Below are positions 25,986 through 35,447 of a DNA stretch of 64,000 nucleotides, in pieces; the stretch's first letter is position 1; the number at the start of each line of letters is the position of its first letter. The translations under genes and the position numbers were made by a program. Source of the DNA: Erythrobacter sp. YJ-T3-07 (GTDB lineage: Bacteria; Pseudomonadota; Alphaproteobacteria; Sphingomonadales; Sphingomonadaceae); contig NZ_JAEAGP010000001.1 in the NCBI RefSeq assembly GCF_015999305.1, forward strand, positions 2,046,001-2,110,000, given 5' to 3'. Under the pieces are notes generated by a model. It had not been told where the DNA came from and did not search any database. It worked only from the letters and a program-made list of their open reading frames with translations.

Positions 25986-26118
25986 AGCCACGCGGATTGA
26001 AGCGGATCGCGTTTGACTGTAGGGCCGGTTCTCATCCGCCCCGGCAGGGCTGCACCGCGAATGGTGCGGTTCGCGATGCCGGGGCGCAGTCCTTTTTGAA
26101 ACGCGCAAGGTAAGCCCC

Positions 26119-26922
26119 ATGTCCCGTCGTCGCCAGATCTACGAAGGCAAGGCCAAGATCCTTTACGAGGGGCCCGAGCCGGGCACGCTGATCCAGTATT
26201 TCAAGGATGATGCGACCGCCTTCAATGCCGAGAAAAAGGGCACGATCAACGGCAAGGGCGTGATCAACAACCGCATCAGCGAACACGTGTTCACGCGGCT
26301 GGCCAATATCGGCATCCCGACTCACTTCATCCGCCGCCTCAACATGCGCGAACAGCTGATCCGGCAGGTCGAGATCATTCCCTTGGAAGTGGTCGTGCGC
26401 AACGTTGCCGCCGGATCGCTGTGCAAGCGGCTTGGTCTGGAAGAAGGCGAGCCTCTGCCCCACTCGCTGATCGAATATTACTACAAGGACGATGCGCTGG
26501 GCGATCCGCTGGTCGCCGAAGAGCACATCGCCTGCTTCAACTGGGCAAGCCAGGAAGAGATGCAGGACATGTCCGCGATGGCGATCCGCATCAACGATTT
26601 CATCGCCGGGATGTTCGCCGCGGTCGATATCCGGCTGGTCGACTTCAAGCTGGAATTCGGGCGGCTGTGGGACGGCGACTATGCGCGCGTGATCCTCGCC
26701 GACGAGATCAGCCCCGACGGGTGCCGTTTGTGGGACATGAACTCGGGCGAAAAGCTCGACAAGGATCGCTTCCGCCGCGATCTGGGGGGCGAGGAAGAGG
26801 CCTACCAGGAAGTCGCCCGGCGCCTCGGCGTGCTGCAGAACGACGGCAACACCCCGGGCGAGGTGTTCGACCTCTCCGCCCACCGCGGCCGCGTGCGCGG
26901 CAGCACTCCGAAGAAGAAGTAA
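26119..26922 (+). CDS. purC: SAICAR synthase (phosphoribosylaminoimidazole-succinocarboxamide synthase)
   Basis: Joins aspartate to CAIR with ATP in purine synthesis. 267 residues: [15 protein letters not shown] and [12 protein letters not shown] in the N-terminal ATP lobe, [17 protein letters not shown], and [10 protein letters not shown]...[14 protein letters not shown] in the C-terminal lobe. AAGG ribosome-binding site precedes the ATG. The other pur genes purS and purQ follow 3 kb downstream after an M16 protease gene. Confidence 0.97.
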   Translation: MSRRRQIYEGKAKILYEGPEPGTLIQYFKDDATAFNAEKKGTINGKGVINNRISEHVFTRLANIGIPTHFIRRLNMREQLIRQVEIIPLEVVVRNVAAGSLCKRLGLEEGEPLPHSLIEYYYKDDALGDPLVAEEHIACFNWASQEEMQDMSAMAIRINDFIAGMFAAVDIRLVDFKLEFGRLWDGDYARVILADEISPDGCRLWDMNSGEKLDKDRFRRDLGGEEEAYQEVARRLGVLQNDGNTPGEVFDLSAHRGRVRGSTPKKK

Positions 26923-26950
26923 CGCCCCTCCCGGCAAGGCAGACCGACCT

Positions 26951-26975
26951 GAGGGCAAGGCTATCCTTGCGCCTC
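26951..26975 (+). other. Hairpin between purC and the M16 protease gene
   Basis: GAGG-GCAAGG, loop CTAT, CCTTGC-G-CCTC: ten pairs with a one-base bulge. No T-run follows, so it is at best a weak terminator or an mRNA leader structure. Confidence 0.35.
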
Positions 26976-27001
26976 CGGCTACCGCTGCGCATACTCGGCG
27001 C

Positions 27002-29932
27002 GTGATTTCTTCTCCCAAAGTCCGCCTCGCCTGCGCGGCGATAATGCTCGGTTGCGCCCAGCCGGCCATCGCCCAGTCGGCACCCGCCCCACCGGATATT
27101 GCCGAGCGCTCCGACGAGGCCGGCAAGGGATGGGATCCCGCGATGTGGGATCTGGAAGACAGCGAGTTCGAGCCCGAGGCGGGCTGGATCTTCGGCAGGC
27201 TGGACAACGGCTTTCGCTACATCATCCGCCGCAACGACCGGCCCGAAGGGACCGCGCTGGTCCGCATGGAAGTCGCCGCCGGATCGCTCGACGAGCGCGA
27301 GGACGAGCGTGGCTACGCCCATTATGTCGAACACATGGCCTTCAACGGCTCCACCAGCGTGCCCGAAGGCGAGATGGTCAAGCTGCTCGAACGCCTTGGC
27401 CTCGCGTTCGGGGCGGACACCAACGCCTCGACCAGTTTCGAGCGCACGCAGTACAAGCTCGACCTGCCGCGCGCGGACGAGGGCCTGCTCGACACGGCGC
27501 TGATGCTGATGCGCGAAACCGCGAGCGAACTGACTTTCGACGAAGCGGCGGTGCAGCGCGAAAAGGGCGTGATCCTGTCCGAACGGCGCGTGCGCAACAA
27601 TTACGCACTGCAGAACACGCTCGACCAGCTCGAATTCCTGTTTCCCGATTCGCGCATGTCGCAGCGTCTGCCGATCGGCACGGTGGAAACGCTCGAAGCC
27701 GCGAATGCCCGGAACGTGCGCGCTTTCTGGGAGCGTGAATATACTCCGCAGGATACGGTGGTGATCGTCGTCGGAGACTTCGATCCGACGATGGTCGAGC
27801 GCAAGATTGCCGAACGCTTCGGCGACTGGCAGCGGGGGATCGATGCCGAGCAGCCCGACGCCGGCCCGGTCGATCTGGCCCGCCTGGGCGAGACGGACAT
27901 CTACATCGACCCCGCGCTGACCGAGAGCGTGACTCTGGTCATGAACGATCCCTATGTGGATCGCCCCGACACGGTGGAAGAAAGCGTGAAATCGCTGCTG
28001 CGCGGGATCGGCAGCAGGGTGATCGGTCGACGGCTGCAGCGCCTGCGGCGGGTGGAGGACCCGCCTTTCCGCAGTGTGAACTTCGGGGCCACAAACTTCC
28101 AGGAAGCGGCAAGCAGCACGACACTGAGCGTGGCCACGGAGGACGGCGAGTGGCAGCGTGGGCTCGGCACCGCGCTCGACGAGTTTCGCCGGGCGCTGAT
28201 TTTCGGCTTCGACGACGCCGAAATCGCGGAGCAGGTGAGCACGATCCGCACCCGGCTCGAAAATGCCGCCGCGAACGTGCAAACGCGCACCCATCCCGGC
28301 TTCGTCAATGATGCGCTGAAAATTGCGCGTGGCGATACGGTGCCGGCAGGTCCGCGCGAAAGCCTGGCGCTTTTCGAATCCATCGCCGGCGAACTGACGC
28401 CGGAAAACGTCCTTGCCGAGATGCGCGAGACGTATCGCACCTTCGACAATCCGCTGATCCGCTTTACCGGCAAGTCCGCACCCGAAGGCGGTGCGCAGGC
28501 GCTTCGCACGGCGACCGAAAGCGCGCTGGCGCGCGACCTCACACCGCCCGAAGCAACCGCGACCGCCGAGTTCGCCTATAGTGATTTCGGCGATCCCGGC
28601 ACGATCGTGGAGGATGCGGTCACGGACGACGCGCTGGCGATCCGCACGATCCGCTTCGCCAACAACGTCCGCCTCAACCTGAAGCAGACCGATCTGTCGC
28701 AGGACCGGGTCAGCGTGCACCTGTCGATCGATGGTGGCGACATGCTCGTCTCGCGCGAGGCGCCGCTGGCCGTCGCGCTCACCGGGCTGATGGCATCGGG
28801 CGGCCTTGGCGCGCACAGCACGGACGAACTGCAGTCGATCCTCGCCGGCCGCTCGGTCGGCATGGGGCTGAGATCGGATGCGCAGACCTTTTCATCGGGC
28901 GGGACGACGACTCCGCGAGATCTGGAATTGCAGCTCCAGCTGATGGCGGCGCTGATGACAGACCCCGGCTACCGCCCGGAAGGCCTGGGCCCGTGGCGCG
29001 CGGGGCTGGACGATTTCTTCGCGCGGATGGGCCGCACACCGCAGTCGGCGCTATCCGAAGCGCTCGGCCCGCTGCTGTCCGACGGGGATCCGCGCTTCAG
29101 CCGCCAGCCGATCGAGGCCTACCGCGCGCTCGATTACGACCAGCTGCGCGGCAGGATTTCCGATCGTCTGGCCAACGGCGCGATCGAGATCGGTATCGTC
29201 GGCGATTTCGACGAGCAGGAGGCGATCGATGCCGTCGCCGCGACGTTCGGCGCGCTGCCCGAGCGCGAAGCCGATTTCCGCGCCTACGCCGATGCCAGCC
29301 CCCGGACCTTCACCGGTGAGCGGGGTACGGTCGAGGTGTTTCATAATGGCGAGCCGGACCAGGCGATCCTGCGCATGATCTGGCCCACCACGGATAACGA
29401 TGACTGGCAGGTAACATCGCAGTTCAACATGCTCGAACGGGTCGCGCGGTTGATGCTGACCGAGATCCTGCGCGAGGAACTGGGCCAGACCTATTCGTCC
29501 TACGCGAACTCCAGCCAGTCCTCGGTATGGGACGGGTACGGCACGTTCTCGATCGGCGCGTCGGTCGACGTGGCGCAGATCGGACCGGCGCGTGAAGCAA
29601 TGCTCGATGTGATCGACACGCTTCGCTCCACCCCTGTCTCGGACGATCTGATCCAGCGCGCCCGCCAGCCGGTGATCGAATCGCTCAACAACCGCCTGAA
29701 GAGCAATAACGGGTGGATGGCGCTGGTCGCTCGCGCCCAGAGCGAGAGCGATAATATCGAGCGATTCCTGACCGCACCCGCGCGGTACGAAGCGATCTCG
29801 GCTGAACAGATTCATGCGCTGGCGCAGCAATATCTGGCCCCAGAGGAAGCGGTCAGCGTCGCCGTCCTCCCCCGAGAGAAGGCGGATACTCCGGAAGGTG
29901 GCGAGACGACGACGCGTGCACCGAAGCCCTAG
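27002..29932 (+). CDS. Periplasmic M16 zinc peptidase (PqqL/pitrilysin-like)
   Basis: 976 residues, GTG start, signal peptide ending AIAQSAPA near residue 25. The inverted zinc motif HYVEH (H-x2-E-H) lies near residue 106 in the first M16 domain, and QREKGVILSE supplies the distal Glu ligand. The second half carries the inactive M16 repeats, including LREELGQTYSSYANSSQSS. Such proteins degrade peptides in the periplasm. It is inserted between purC and purS on the same strand; no functional link to purines is apparent. Confidence 0.93.
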   Translation: MISSPKVRLACAAIMLGCAQPAIAQSAPAPPDIAERSDEAGKGWDPAMWDLEDSEFEPEAGWIFGRLDNGFRYIIRRNDRPEGTALVRMEVAAGSLDEREDERGYAHYVEHMAFNGSTSVPEGEMVKLLERLGLAFGADTNASTSFERTQYKLDLPRADEGLLDTALMLMRETASELTFDEAAVQREKGVILSERRVRNNYALQNTLDQLEFLFPDSRMSQRLPIGTVETLEAANARNVRAFWEREYTPQDTVVIVVGDFDPTMVERKIAERFGDWQRGIDAEQPDAGPVDLARLGETDIYIDPALTESVTLVMNDPYVDRPDTVEESVKSLLRGIGSRVIGRRLQRLRRVEDPPFRSVNFGATNFQEAASSTTLSVATEDGEWQRGLGTALDEFRRALIFGFDDAEIAEQVSTIRTRLENAAANVQTRTHPGFVNDALKIARGDTVPAGPRESLALFESIAGELTPENVLAEMRETYRTFDNPLIRFTGKSAPEGGAQALRTATESALARDLTPPEATATAEFAYSDFGDPGTIVEDAVTDDALAIRTIRFANNVRLNLKQTDLSQDRVSVHLSIDGGDMLVSREAPLAVALTGLMASGGLGAHSTDELQSILAGRSVGMGLRSDAQTFSSGGTTTPRDLELQLQLMAALMTDPGYRPEGLGPWRAGLDDFFARMGRTPQSALSEALGPLLSDGDPRFSRQPIEAYRALDYDQLRGRISDRLANGAIEIGIVGDFDEQEAIDAVAATFGALPEREADFRAYADASPRTFTGERGTVEVFHNGEPDQAILRMIWPTTDNDDWQVTSQFNMLERVARLMLTEILREELGQTYSSYANSSQSSVWDGYGTFSIGASVDVAQIGPAREAMLDVIDTLRSTPVSDDLIQRARQPVIESLNNRLKSNNGWMALVARAQSESDNIERFLTAPARYEAISAEQIHALAQQYLAPEEAVSVAVLPREKADTPEGGETTTRAPKP

Positions 29933-30008
29933 CCGGCATTGCCTCGGCGGCTCAGTCGGCTAAAGGCACGGACAGGCAACGTCACCAGATACCAGTAAGG
30001 GCCACCCG

Positions 30009-30242
30009 ATGAAAAAGCGCGTGTTCGTAACCCTCAAGCCCGGCGTGCTCGACCCGCAGGGGCGCGCCGTGCACCATGCGCTGGACGGACTCGGCTTCGA
30101 CGGGGTCGAAGATGTGCGGATCGGGCGGCTGGTCGAGCTTGAGCTGGCCGATGGCGTCTCGGACGAAAAGGTCGCCGAGATGTGCGAGAAGCTGCTCGCC
30201 AACACCGTGATCGAGAATTACCGGATCGAGGACGCGGGATAA
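30009..30242 (+). CDS. purS: Phosphoribosylformylglycinamidine synthase subunit PurS
   Basis: 77-residue small subunit of the three-part FGAM synthase (PurL/PurQ/PurS). [17 protein letters not shown] and the C-terminal [12 protein letters not shown] are typical. TAA overlaps the purQ ATG by one base (TAATG). Confidence 0.96.
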   Translation: MKKRVFVTLKPGVLDPQGRAVHHALDGLGFDGVEDVRIGRLVELELADGVSDEKVAEMCEKLLANTVIENYRIEDAG

Positions 30243-30916
30243 TGAACACCGCCGTCGTCACCTTCCCCGGCTCCAACTGCGACCGCGACATGATGGTCGC
30301 GATTGCCGAGGTGTTCGGCACCGCGCCGACGCAGGTCTGGCATCGCGACACCGCGCTGCCCGATCGCGTCGACTTCATCGCCCTGCCCGGCGGGTTTTCC
30401 TACGGCGACTACCTGCGCTCGGGCGCGATGGCGGCGAACAGCCCGATTATGCGCGAAGTGAAGGCGGCCGCCGCGCGCGGCGTGCCCGTGCTGGGCGTGT
30501 GCAACGGCTTCCAGGTGCTCGCCGAAGCGGGCCTGCTGCCGGGCGCGCTGATGCGCAATGCCGGCCAGCGCTTCGTGTGCCGCGATGCGCAGCTCAAGGT
30601 CGAGAACACGCAGACCCGCTTCACCGCAGGCTATGATGCGGGCGAGACGATCACCATCCCGGTGGCGCACCACGACGGCAACTACTTCGCCGACGATGCA
30701 ACGCTGGATGCGCTGGAAGGCGATGGCCGCGTGGTGTTCCGCTATGCCCACGCAACCAACGGATCGCGCCGCGACATTGCCGGCATCGTCAACGAAAGCG
30801 GCACGGTGCTGGGCATGATGCCGCACCCCGAACGCGCGATCGAAGCCGCCCACGGCGGCACCGACGGTCGGCGGCTGTTCGAATCGCTCGCCCGGAGCCT
30901 CGCCGAAGCGGATTGA
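30242..30916 (+). CDS. purQ: Phosphoribosylformylglycinamidine synthase subunit PurQ
   Basis: 224-residue glutamine amidotransferase subunit that supplies ammonia to PurL. The class I triad is visible: Cys in [14 protein letters not shown], and His/Glu in [14 protein letters not shown] coupled to purS. purL is not in the window. A long inverted repeat follows the stop. Confidence 0.97.
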   Translation: MNTAVVTFPGSNCDRDMMVAIAEVFGTAPTQVWHRDTALPDRVDFIALPGGFSYGDYLRSGAMAANSPIMREVKAAAARGVPVLGVCNGFQVLAEAGLLPGALMRNAGQRFVCRDAQLKVENTQTRFTAGYDAGETITIPVAHHDGNYFADDATLDALEGDGRVVFRYAHATNGSRRDIAGIVNESGTVLGMMPHPERAIEAAHGGTDGRRLFESLARSLAEAD

Positions 30917-30931
30917 TTCTGTAGGCGCTGA

Positions 30932-31010
30932 CCTCCCGCCCCGCCTCCCCACCCGGCCGCCATATCGTGGTGGTACCCTTGGTGGCCGAGTGGGGAGGCG
31001 GGGCGGGAGG
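30932..31010. repeat. Long GC-rich inverted repeat between convergent genes
   Basis: Arms 30932-30952 and 30990-31010 are perfectly complementary over 21 bp; pairing continues inward with one mismatch and one wobble to about 30962/30980, leaving a 17-base loop. It lies between purQ (+) and the GGDEF-EAL gene (-). No T-run; could act as a transcription or exonuclease barrier for both genes, or be a palindromic dispersed repeat. Confidence 0.8.
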
Positions 31011-31015
31011 CGTCC

Positions 31016-31035
31016 GGGTTCGCCATTGCGAACCC
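31016..31035 (-). terminator. Short perfect hairpin after the GGDEF-EAL gene
   Basis: GGGTTCGC, four-base loop, GCGAACCC, nine bases beyond the stop codon of the minus-strand gene. No T-run, so terminator function is uncertain. Confidence 0.4.
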
Positions 31036-31044
31036 TAAACCAAA

Positions 31045-33402
31045 CTAAGCCCGCAACTGGCTGAAATCGTCGCTGAACAGAGAGCGGGCATCGGCGCTGC
31101 TCATCGGGCGGCCGAAATAGAAGCCCTGAATCCGGTCGCAGCCCATCCGGCGCACCAGACTTGCCTCGTCCTCCGTCTCGACCCCTTCGGCGGTGGTCTT
31201 CATTTCAAGGCTCTTCGCCATGGCGACCACGGCGCGCACGATCGCGAGGCTCTCGCTGCTGCCCTGCGCGGCCCCCTGGACGAAACTACGATCGACCTTG
31301 ATGGTCGAGAACTGGAGCTTGCGCAGGTAGCCGAGCGAGGAATAGCCGGTCCCGAAATCGTCGAGCGCCACCTGGCAGCCCAGCGCCATCACCTTGGCCA
31401 GCGCCTGCCGCGCGATCTCCGCATCGCCCAGGAAAATGCTCTCCGTCACCTCGATTTCGAGCCGCCGAGGGTCGAGCCCGCTGTGCGCAAGGGCCTCGAC
31501 CACCGTGTCGGCGAAATCGGGCTCCGTCAGCTGTTCGGGGGAGACGTTGACGTTGATCTTCACCCCTCTCGGCCAAGCGGTCGCTTCCATACAGGCCTGG
31601 CGCATCACCCATGTGCCGATCGGCACGATCAGCCTGGTATCCTCCGCCACCGGGATGAACTTGCCCGGGCTGACGAAGCCGTGGTCCTCGCTCTGCCAGC
31701 GAACCAGCGCTTCGAAGCTGACGACCTGTTCGCTGTTGGCATCGACCACCGGCTGGAAATTGAGCAGCAGCTCGTCCTTCTCCAGTGCCTTGCGCAGCGA
31801 GAATTCGAGCTGCCGGCGCTCTTCCGCATCGGCGTGGAGCGAGGGTTCGTAGGCGAAGTGCACCCCGCGCCCGCCGTCCTTCGCGCGGTACAGCGCAAGA
31901 TCGGCGTTGCGCATCAGCTCCTCGACCGTCTTGCCGTCGCGCGGTGCCAGTGCGGAGCCCGCGCTCGCCCCCACGAACAGCGTATGCTGGTCGACCTCGT
32001 AAGGCTCGGACAGGTGATCGATGACCTTGCGGGCAAGCGCGTCCACCACGCCGGTATCGGGCGCATCGCGCATCACGATGGCGAATTCGTCGCCGCCCAG
32101 CCGACCGCAGATCTCGTTTTCGCTCATCAGTTCGTTGAGCCTGCGGGAAACCTGTTCCAGCAGTCGATCGCCGATCTGGTGGCCGAGCGAATCGTTGACC
32201 GCCTTGAAGCGGTCCAGATCGACCATGATGAAGGCGCAGCGGCGGCGCCACTTGCGCGCCTCGTCCATCGCCTCGCCCAGCGTCTCGTTCAGCATCAGGC
32301 GGTTGGGCAGCCCGGTCAGTGTGTCGTAACGGGCGAGATAGGCGATCTTTTCGGAGGATTTGCGCTGCTCGGTCACATCGGACCCGACGCCCCGGAACCC
32401 GACATCGTGGCCCCGCTCGTCCAGCATCGGCGTGCCCGAGAGCTCCCACCAGCGCATCTGCCCGCCGACCCAGACCTGAACGATCAGGTTGGAAAAGCTC
32501 TCGCGGGCCTTGATCCGGTCCGACAGCACCCGCAGGCTTGGCGTGAAATTGCACATTTCCCAGCCATCGCCGGACAGCACTTCGAAGAAGGACTTGCCCT
32601 CGACCTGGTCGGGTCGCAGGCCCAGCGCGAACGCGAAACGGGGAGAGACCGAACGGATCAGGCGGGTCCGGTCGATCTGCCACAGCCAGTCGGCCTCGTT
32701 CTCCTCGAACTCGCGCAGCAGCAGGGATACCGTTTCCGACTTCTGCTGCATCGCGGTCTCGGCCACGCCTGCGCGCAGAAAGGTTTCCGCCCGGCGCGTG
32801 ATCGTGAGCAGATTGGCGAGGAAGTAGACTCCGGAAATCGAGGTCATCACCACATCGCCGCGCAGTGCGAAGCACACGGTCGCCGCAATGCACGCAGGGG
32901 CGATGAACACGATCCCGCGCAGCGGCACCACCGCGAGCGCAGTGCCCACCCCGACAACGATCACCGCGACCAGTGCAAAGCCGCGCAGCAACCCGGCCTC
33001 GTCGCCGTACAGGAACAGCATGATCGGCAGCAGCATCCAGGTCAGGCCAAGCCATGCCGACCCGACGAGATGCCGATTGGCGTCGCTATCGGTAACCTTG
33101 CGCAGGTCCGCGGCGAGCATCGCGCTTTCCAGGCGTGTGAAGTAGAACACCCCGCCAGTCAGCACGACGATCCACGCGGCGATCAGCGCCATCGGCACAT
33201 AGGGCATCAGGCAGACCAGAGCGACCAGCACGCCGACCGCATGGCCAAGCACGCGCAGCATGCCGAGCCCGGCGAGATGATCGTACTGGAGGCTGCGCAG
33301 AAACGCCCGGTCGAGCCCGGCAACGTCGCGCAGTCCGAGCAATACCGGCAGCGGAAGCTGTGACGGCAGTTCCGGCGTGTTCTGAGCGACGAGCTTTTTC
33401 AC
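31045..33402 (-). CDS. Membrane PAS-GGDEF-EAL cyclic-di-GMP protein
   Basis: 785 residues. About six hydrophobic helices in residues 45-200 form a membrane sensor region, followed by a PAS domain (about 225-345), GGDEF domain with intact RLGGDEF near residue 437, and EAL domain with intact SFEALVRW near 563 plus DDFGTGYSSL and the C-terminal QGFYFGRP. Both catalytic signatures are intact, so it may both make and degrade c-di-GMP. It is downstream of glmS but a hairpin separates them. Confidence 0.95.
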   Translation of the reverse strand: MKKLVAQNTPELPSQLPLPVLLGLRDVAGLDRAFLRSLQYDHLAGLGMLRVLGHAVGVLVALVCLMPYVPMALIAAWIVVLTGGVFYFTRLESAMLAADLRKVTDSDANRHLVGSAWLGLTWMLLPIMLFLYGDEAGLLRGFALVAVIVVGVGTALAVVPLRGIVFIAPACIAATVCFALRGDVVMTSISGVYFLANLLTITRRAETFLRAGVAETAMQQKSETVSLLLREFEENEADWLWQIDRTRLIRSVSPRFAFALGLRPDQVEGKSFFEVLSGDGWEMCNFTPSLRVLSDRIKARESFSNLIVQVWVGGQMRWWELSGTPMLDERGHDVGFRGVGSDVTEQRKSSEKIAYLARYDTLTGLPNRLMLNETLGEAMDEARKWRRRCAFIMVDLDRFKAVNDSLGHQIGDRLLEQVSRRLNELMSENEICGRLGGDEFAIVMRDAPDTGVVDALARKVIDHLSEPYEVDQHTLFVGASAGSALAPRDGKTVEELMRNADLALYRAKDGGRGVHFAYEPSLHADAEERRQLEFSLRKALEKDELLLNFQPVVDANSEQVVSFEALVRWQSEDHGFVSPGKFIPVAEDTRLIVPIGTWVMRQACMEATAWPRGVKINVNVSPEQLTEPDFADTVVEALAHSGLDPRRLEIEVTESIFLGDAEIARQALAKVMALGCQVALDDFGTGYSSLGYLRKLQFSTIKVDRSFVQGAAQGSSESLAIVRAVVAMAKSLEMKTTAEGVETEDEASLVRRMGCDRIQGFYFGRPMSSADARSLFSDDFSQLRA

Positions 33403-33431
33403 AGCTCGCGGCTTAGAACGAAAAGGTTATT

Positions 33432-33468
33432 GGGCTGTAAAACCCTGTGGCGCGATGTTTTTCAGCCC
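33432..33468 (-). terminator. Putative glmS terminator
   Basis: On the minus strand, GGGCTG-A-AAAAC pairs with GTTTT-A-CAGCCC (11 of 12 pairs, 13-base loop), then CAATAACCTTTT. It lies 17 bases after the glmS stop and before the GGDEF-EAL gene. Confidence 0.5.
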
Positions 33469-33484
33469 CCTGCCCGCCCGGCGG

Positions 33485-35320
33485 CTATTCGACCGTAACC
33501 GACTTGGCGAGGTTGCGCGGCTGGTCGACATCGGTGCCCTTCACCAGCGCCACGTGATAGGCCAGCAGCTGGACCGGCACGGCATAGATCAGCGGCGCGA
33601 TCAGCGGGTGGACCTTGGGCATCTCGATCGTCGCGAGGCATCCCTCGCCCGCCTCTTCCAACCCTTCCGCGTCGGAGATCAGGACCACTTTGCCGCCGCG
33701 TGCGCGCACTTCCTGCATGTTGGACACGGTCTTTTCGAACAGCGGCCCGCTGGGTGCGATCACCACCACCGGCACATCTTCGTCGATCAGCGCGATGGGG
33801 CCGTGCTTCATCTCTCCGCTGGCATAGCCTTCGGCGTGGATATAGCTGATTTCCTTGAGCTTCAGCGCGCCTTCCAGCGCCATCGGATAATCCGCGCCGC
33901 GGCCCAGATAGAGCACGTCGCGCGCCGGGGCGATCAGGTGCGCCATGGCTGCGATATCGTCGTCATGGTCGAGCGCGGCGTTGAGGCCGGCGGGCGCTTC
34001 CAGCAGGTGGCGCACCACCTCCTGTTCCTCCGCCCGGTCCATCGTGCCCTTGACCACCGCAAGCTTGGCCGCAAGCGCGGCGAGCACTGCCAGCTGGCAG
34101 GTGAACGCCTTGGTCGAGGCGACGCCGATTTCCGGCCCCGCGTGGATCGGCAGCAGCAGGTCCGCCTCGCGCGCCATGGTGCTGGTGGGCACGTTGACGA
34201 TCGCAGCGATGGTCTGCCCGTGCGCCTTGCAATAGCGCAGCGCGGCCAGCGTGTCGGCGGTTTCCCCGCTCTGCGAGATGAACAGCGCAAGGCCGCCCTT
34301 CTCCAGCGGCGGCTCGCGATAGCGGAACTCGCTGGCGACATCGATGTCGACCGGCACGCGCGCGAACTGTTCGATCCAGTAGCGGCCGACCATCCCGGCG
34401 TAGAACGAGGTGCCGCACGCGACGATGGTCATGCGTTCGATGCTGGAAAGATCGAAGTCCATCTGCGGCAGCGCCACGGTCTGGTCCGCCTGGCGGACAT
34501 AGCTTGAGAGCGTCTGGGCAACCACGGTCGGCTGCTCGAAGATCTCCTTTTGCATGAAGTGGCGGTGATTGCCCTTCTCGACCGCCGCCGCGCTCGCACC
34601 CGAGGCGACGATGTCGCGGGTGACCTCGTTGCCCTCGCTGTCGAAGATCTGCGCGCCCTCGCGGGTGACGACGGTCCAGTCGCCCTCTTCCAGATAGGTG
34701 ATCCGCTGGGTCAGCGGGGCCAGTGCCAGCGCATCCGAGCCGACGAACATCTCGCCCTCGCCATAGCCGAGCACCAGCGGCGAGCCGAGCCGAGCGCCGA
34801 TGATCCGGTCGGGGTGGTCGGGGAACAGGATCGCCAGCGCAAAGGCACCGCGCAGGCGCGGCAGCACGGTGCGCATCGCGTCTTCGGGAGACGCCCCGCG
34901 CTCCACTTCGCGGCTGACCAGCAGGGCGACGACTTCGCTATCGGTCTCGCTCTCGACCGAATAGCCATCGGCCTGCAATTCGTCGCGCAGAGAGCGGAAA
35001 TTCTCGATGATGCCGTTATGGACCAGCGCGGCGGCCTTGCCCGCGTGCGGGTGGGCATTGGCTGCGGTCGGCGCGCCGTGGGTCGCCCAGCGGGTATGGG
35101 CAATGCCGATGGTACCCGGCGCGGGCTCCTGCGCCAGCACCTCGACCAGATTGCCCAGCTTGCCCTGCGCGCGGCGGCGGATCATCCGGGTGCCATCGCC
35201 GCTATCGTCCAGCGTGCATACGCCGGAGGAATCGTAGCCGCGATATTCCATGCGGCGCAGGCCATCGACCAGACGGTCGGCCACCGAGTCACCGCTGACG
35301 ATCCCGATAATCCCGCACAT
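33485..35320 (-). CDS. glmS: Glutamine-fructose-6-phosphate aminotransferase
   Basis: Makes glucosamine-6-phosphate for peptidoglycan and LPS. 611 residues: N-terminal glutaminase with catalytic Cys2 (MCGIIGIVSG), GIAHTRWATHG and HNGIIENF, then two SIS sugar-isomerase domains (SQSGETADTL, and LYLGRGADYPMALEGALKLKE), ending DQPRNLAKSVTVE. No glmS-ribozyme-like leader is evident, as expected in proteobacteria. It lies 127 bp downstream of the O-antigen ligase-like gene. Confidence 0.98.
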   Translation of the reverse strand: MCGIIGIVSGDSVADRLVDGLRRMEYRGYDSSGVCTLDDSGDGTRMIRRRAQGKLGNLVEVLAQEPAPGTIGIAHTRWATHGAPTAANAHPHAGKAAALVHNGIIENFRSLRDELQADGYSVESETDSEVVALLVSREVERGASPEDAMRTVLPRLRGAFALAILFPDHPDRIIGARLGSPLVLGYGEGEMFVGSDALALAPLTQRITYLEEGDWTVVTREGAQIFDSEGNEVTRDIVASGASAAAVEKGNHRHFMQKEIFEQPTVVAQTLSSYVRQADQTVALPQMDFDLSSIERMTIVACGTSFYAGMVGRYWIEQFARVPVDIDVASEFRYREPPLEKGGLALFISQSGETADTLAALRYCKAHGQTIAAIVNVPTSTMAREADLLLPIHAGPEIGVASTKAFTCQLAVLAALAAKLAVVKGTMDRAEEQEVVRHLLEAPAGLNAALDHDDDIAAMAHLIAPARDVLYLGRGADYPMALEGALKLKEISYIHAEGYASGEMKHGPIALIDEDVPVVVIAPSGPLFEKTVSNMQEVRARGGKVVLISDAEGLEEAGEGCLATIEMPKVHPLIAPLIYAVPVQLLAYHVALVKGTDVDQPRNLAKSVTVE

Positions 35321-35447
35321 AGATCAATTGCCCTTCGTTCTCGTGATTTAGCGCTGCCCTCTAGCGTGTCTGGCTGGCCTTGCAATGAATGGCACACCCG
35401 CCGCGTCGGGCGCGATGCGATGAACCGCCGATAGTGGCCAGAAGCGA

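Noticed and set aside
30932..31010. Insertion-sequence or MITE ends
   Set aside because: Only 79 bp, no transposase, no target-site duplication visible; kept as an inverted repeat.
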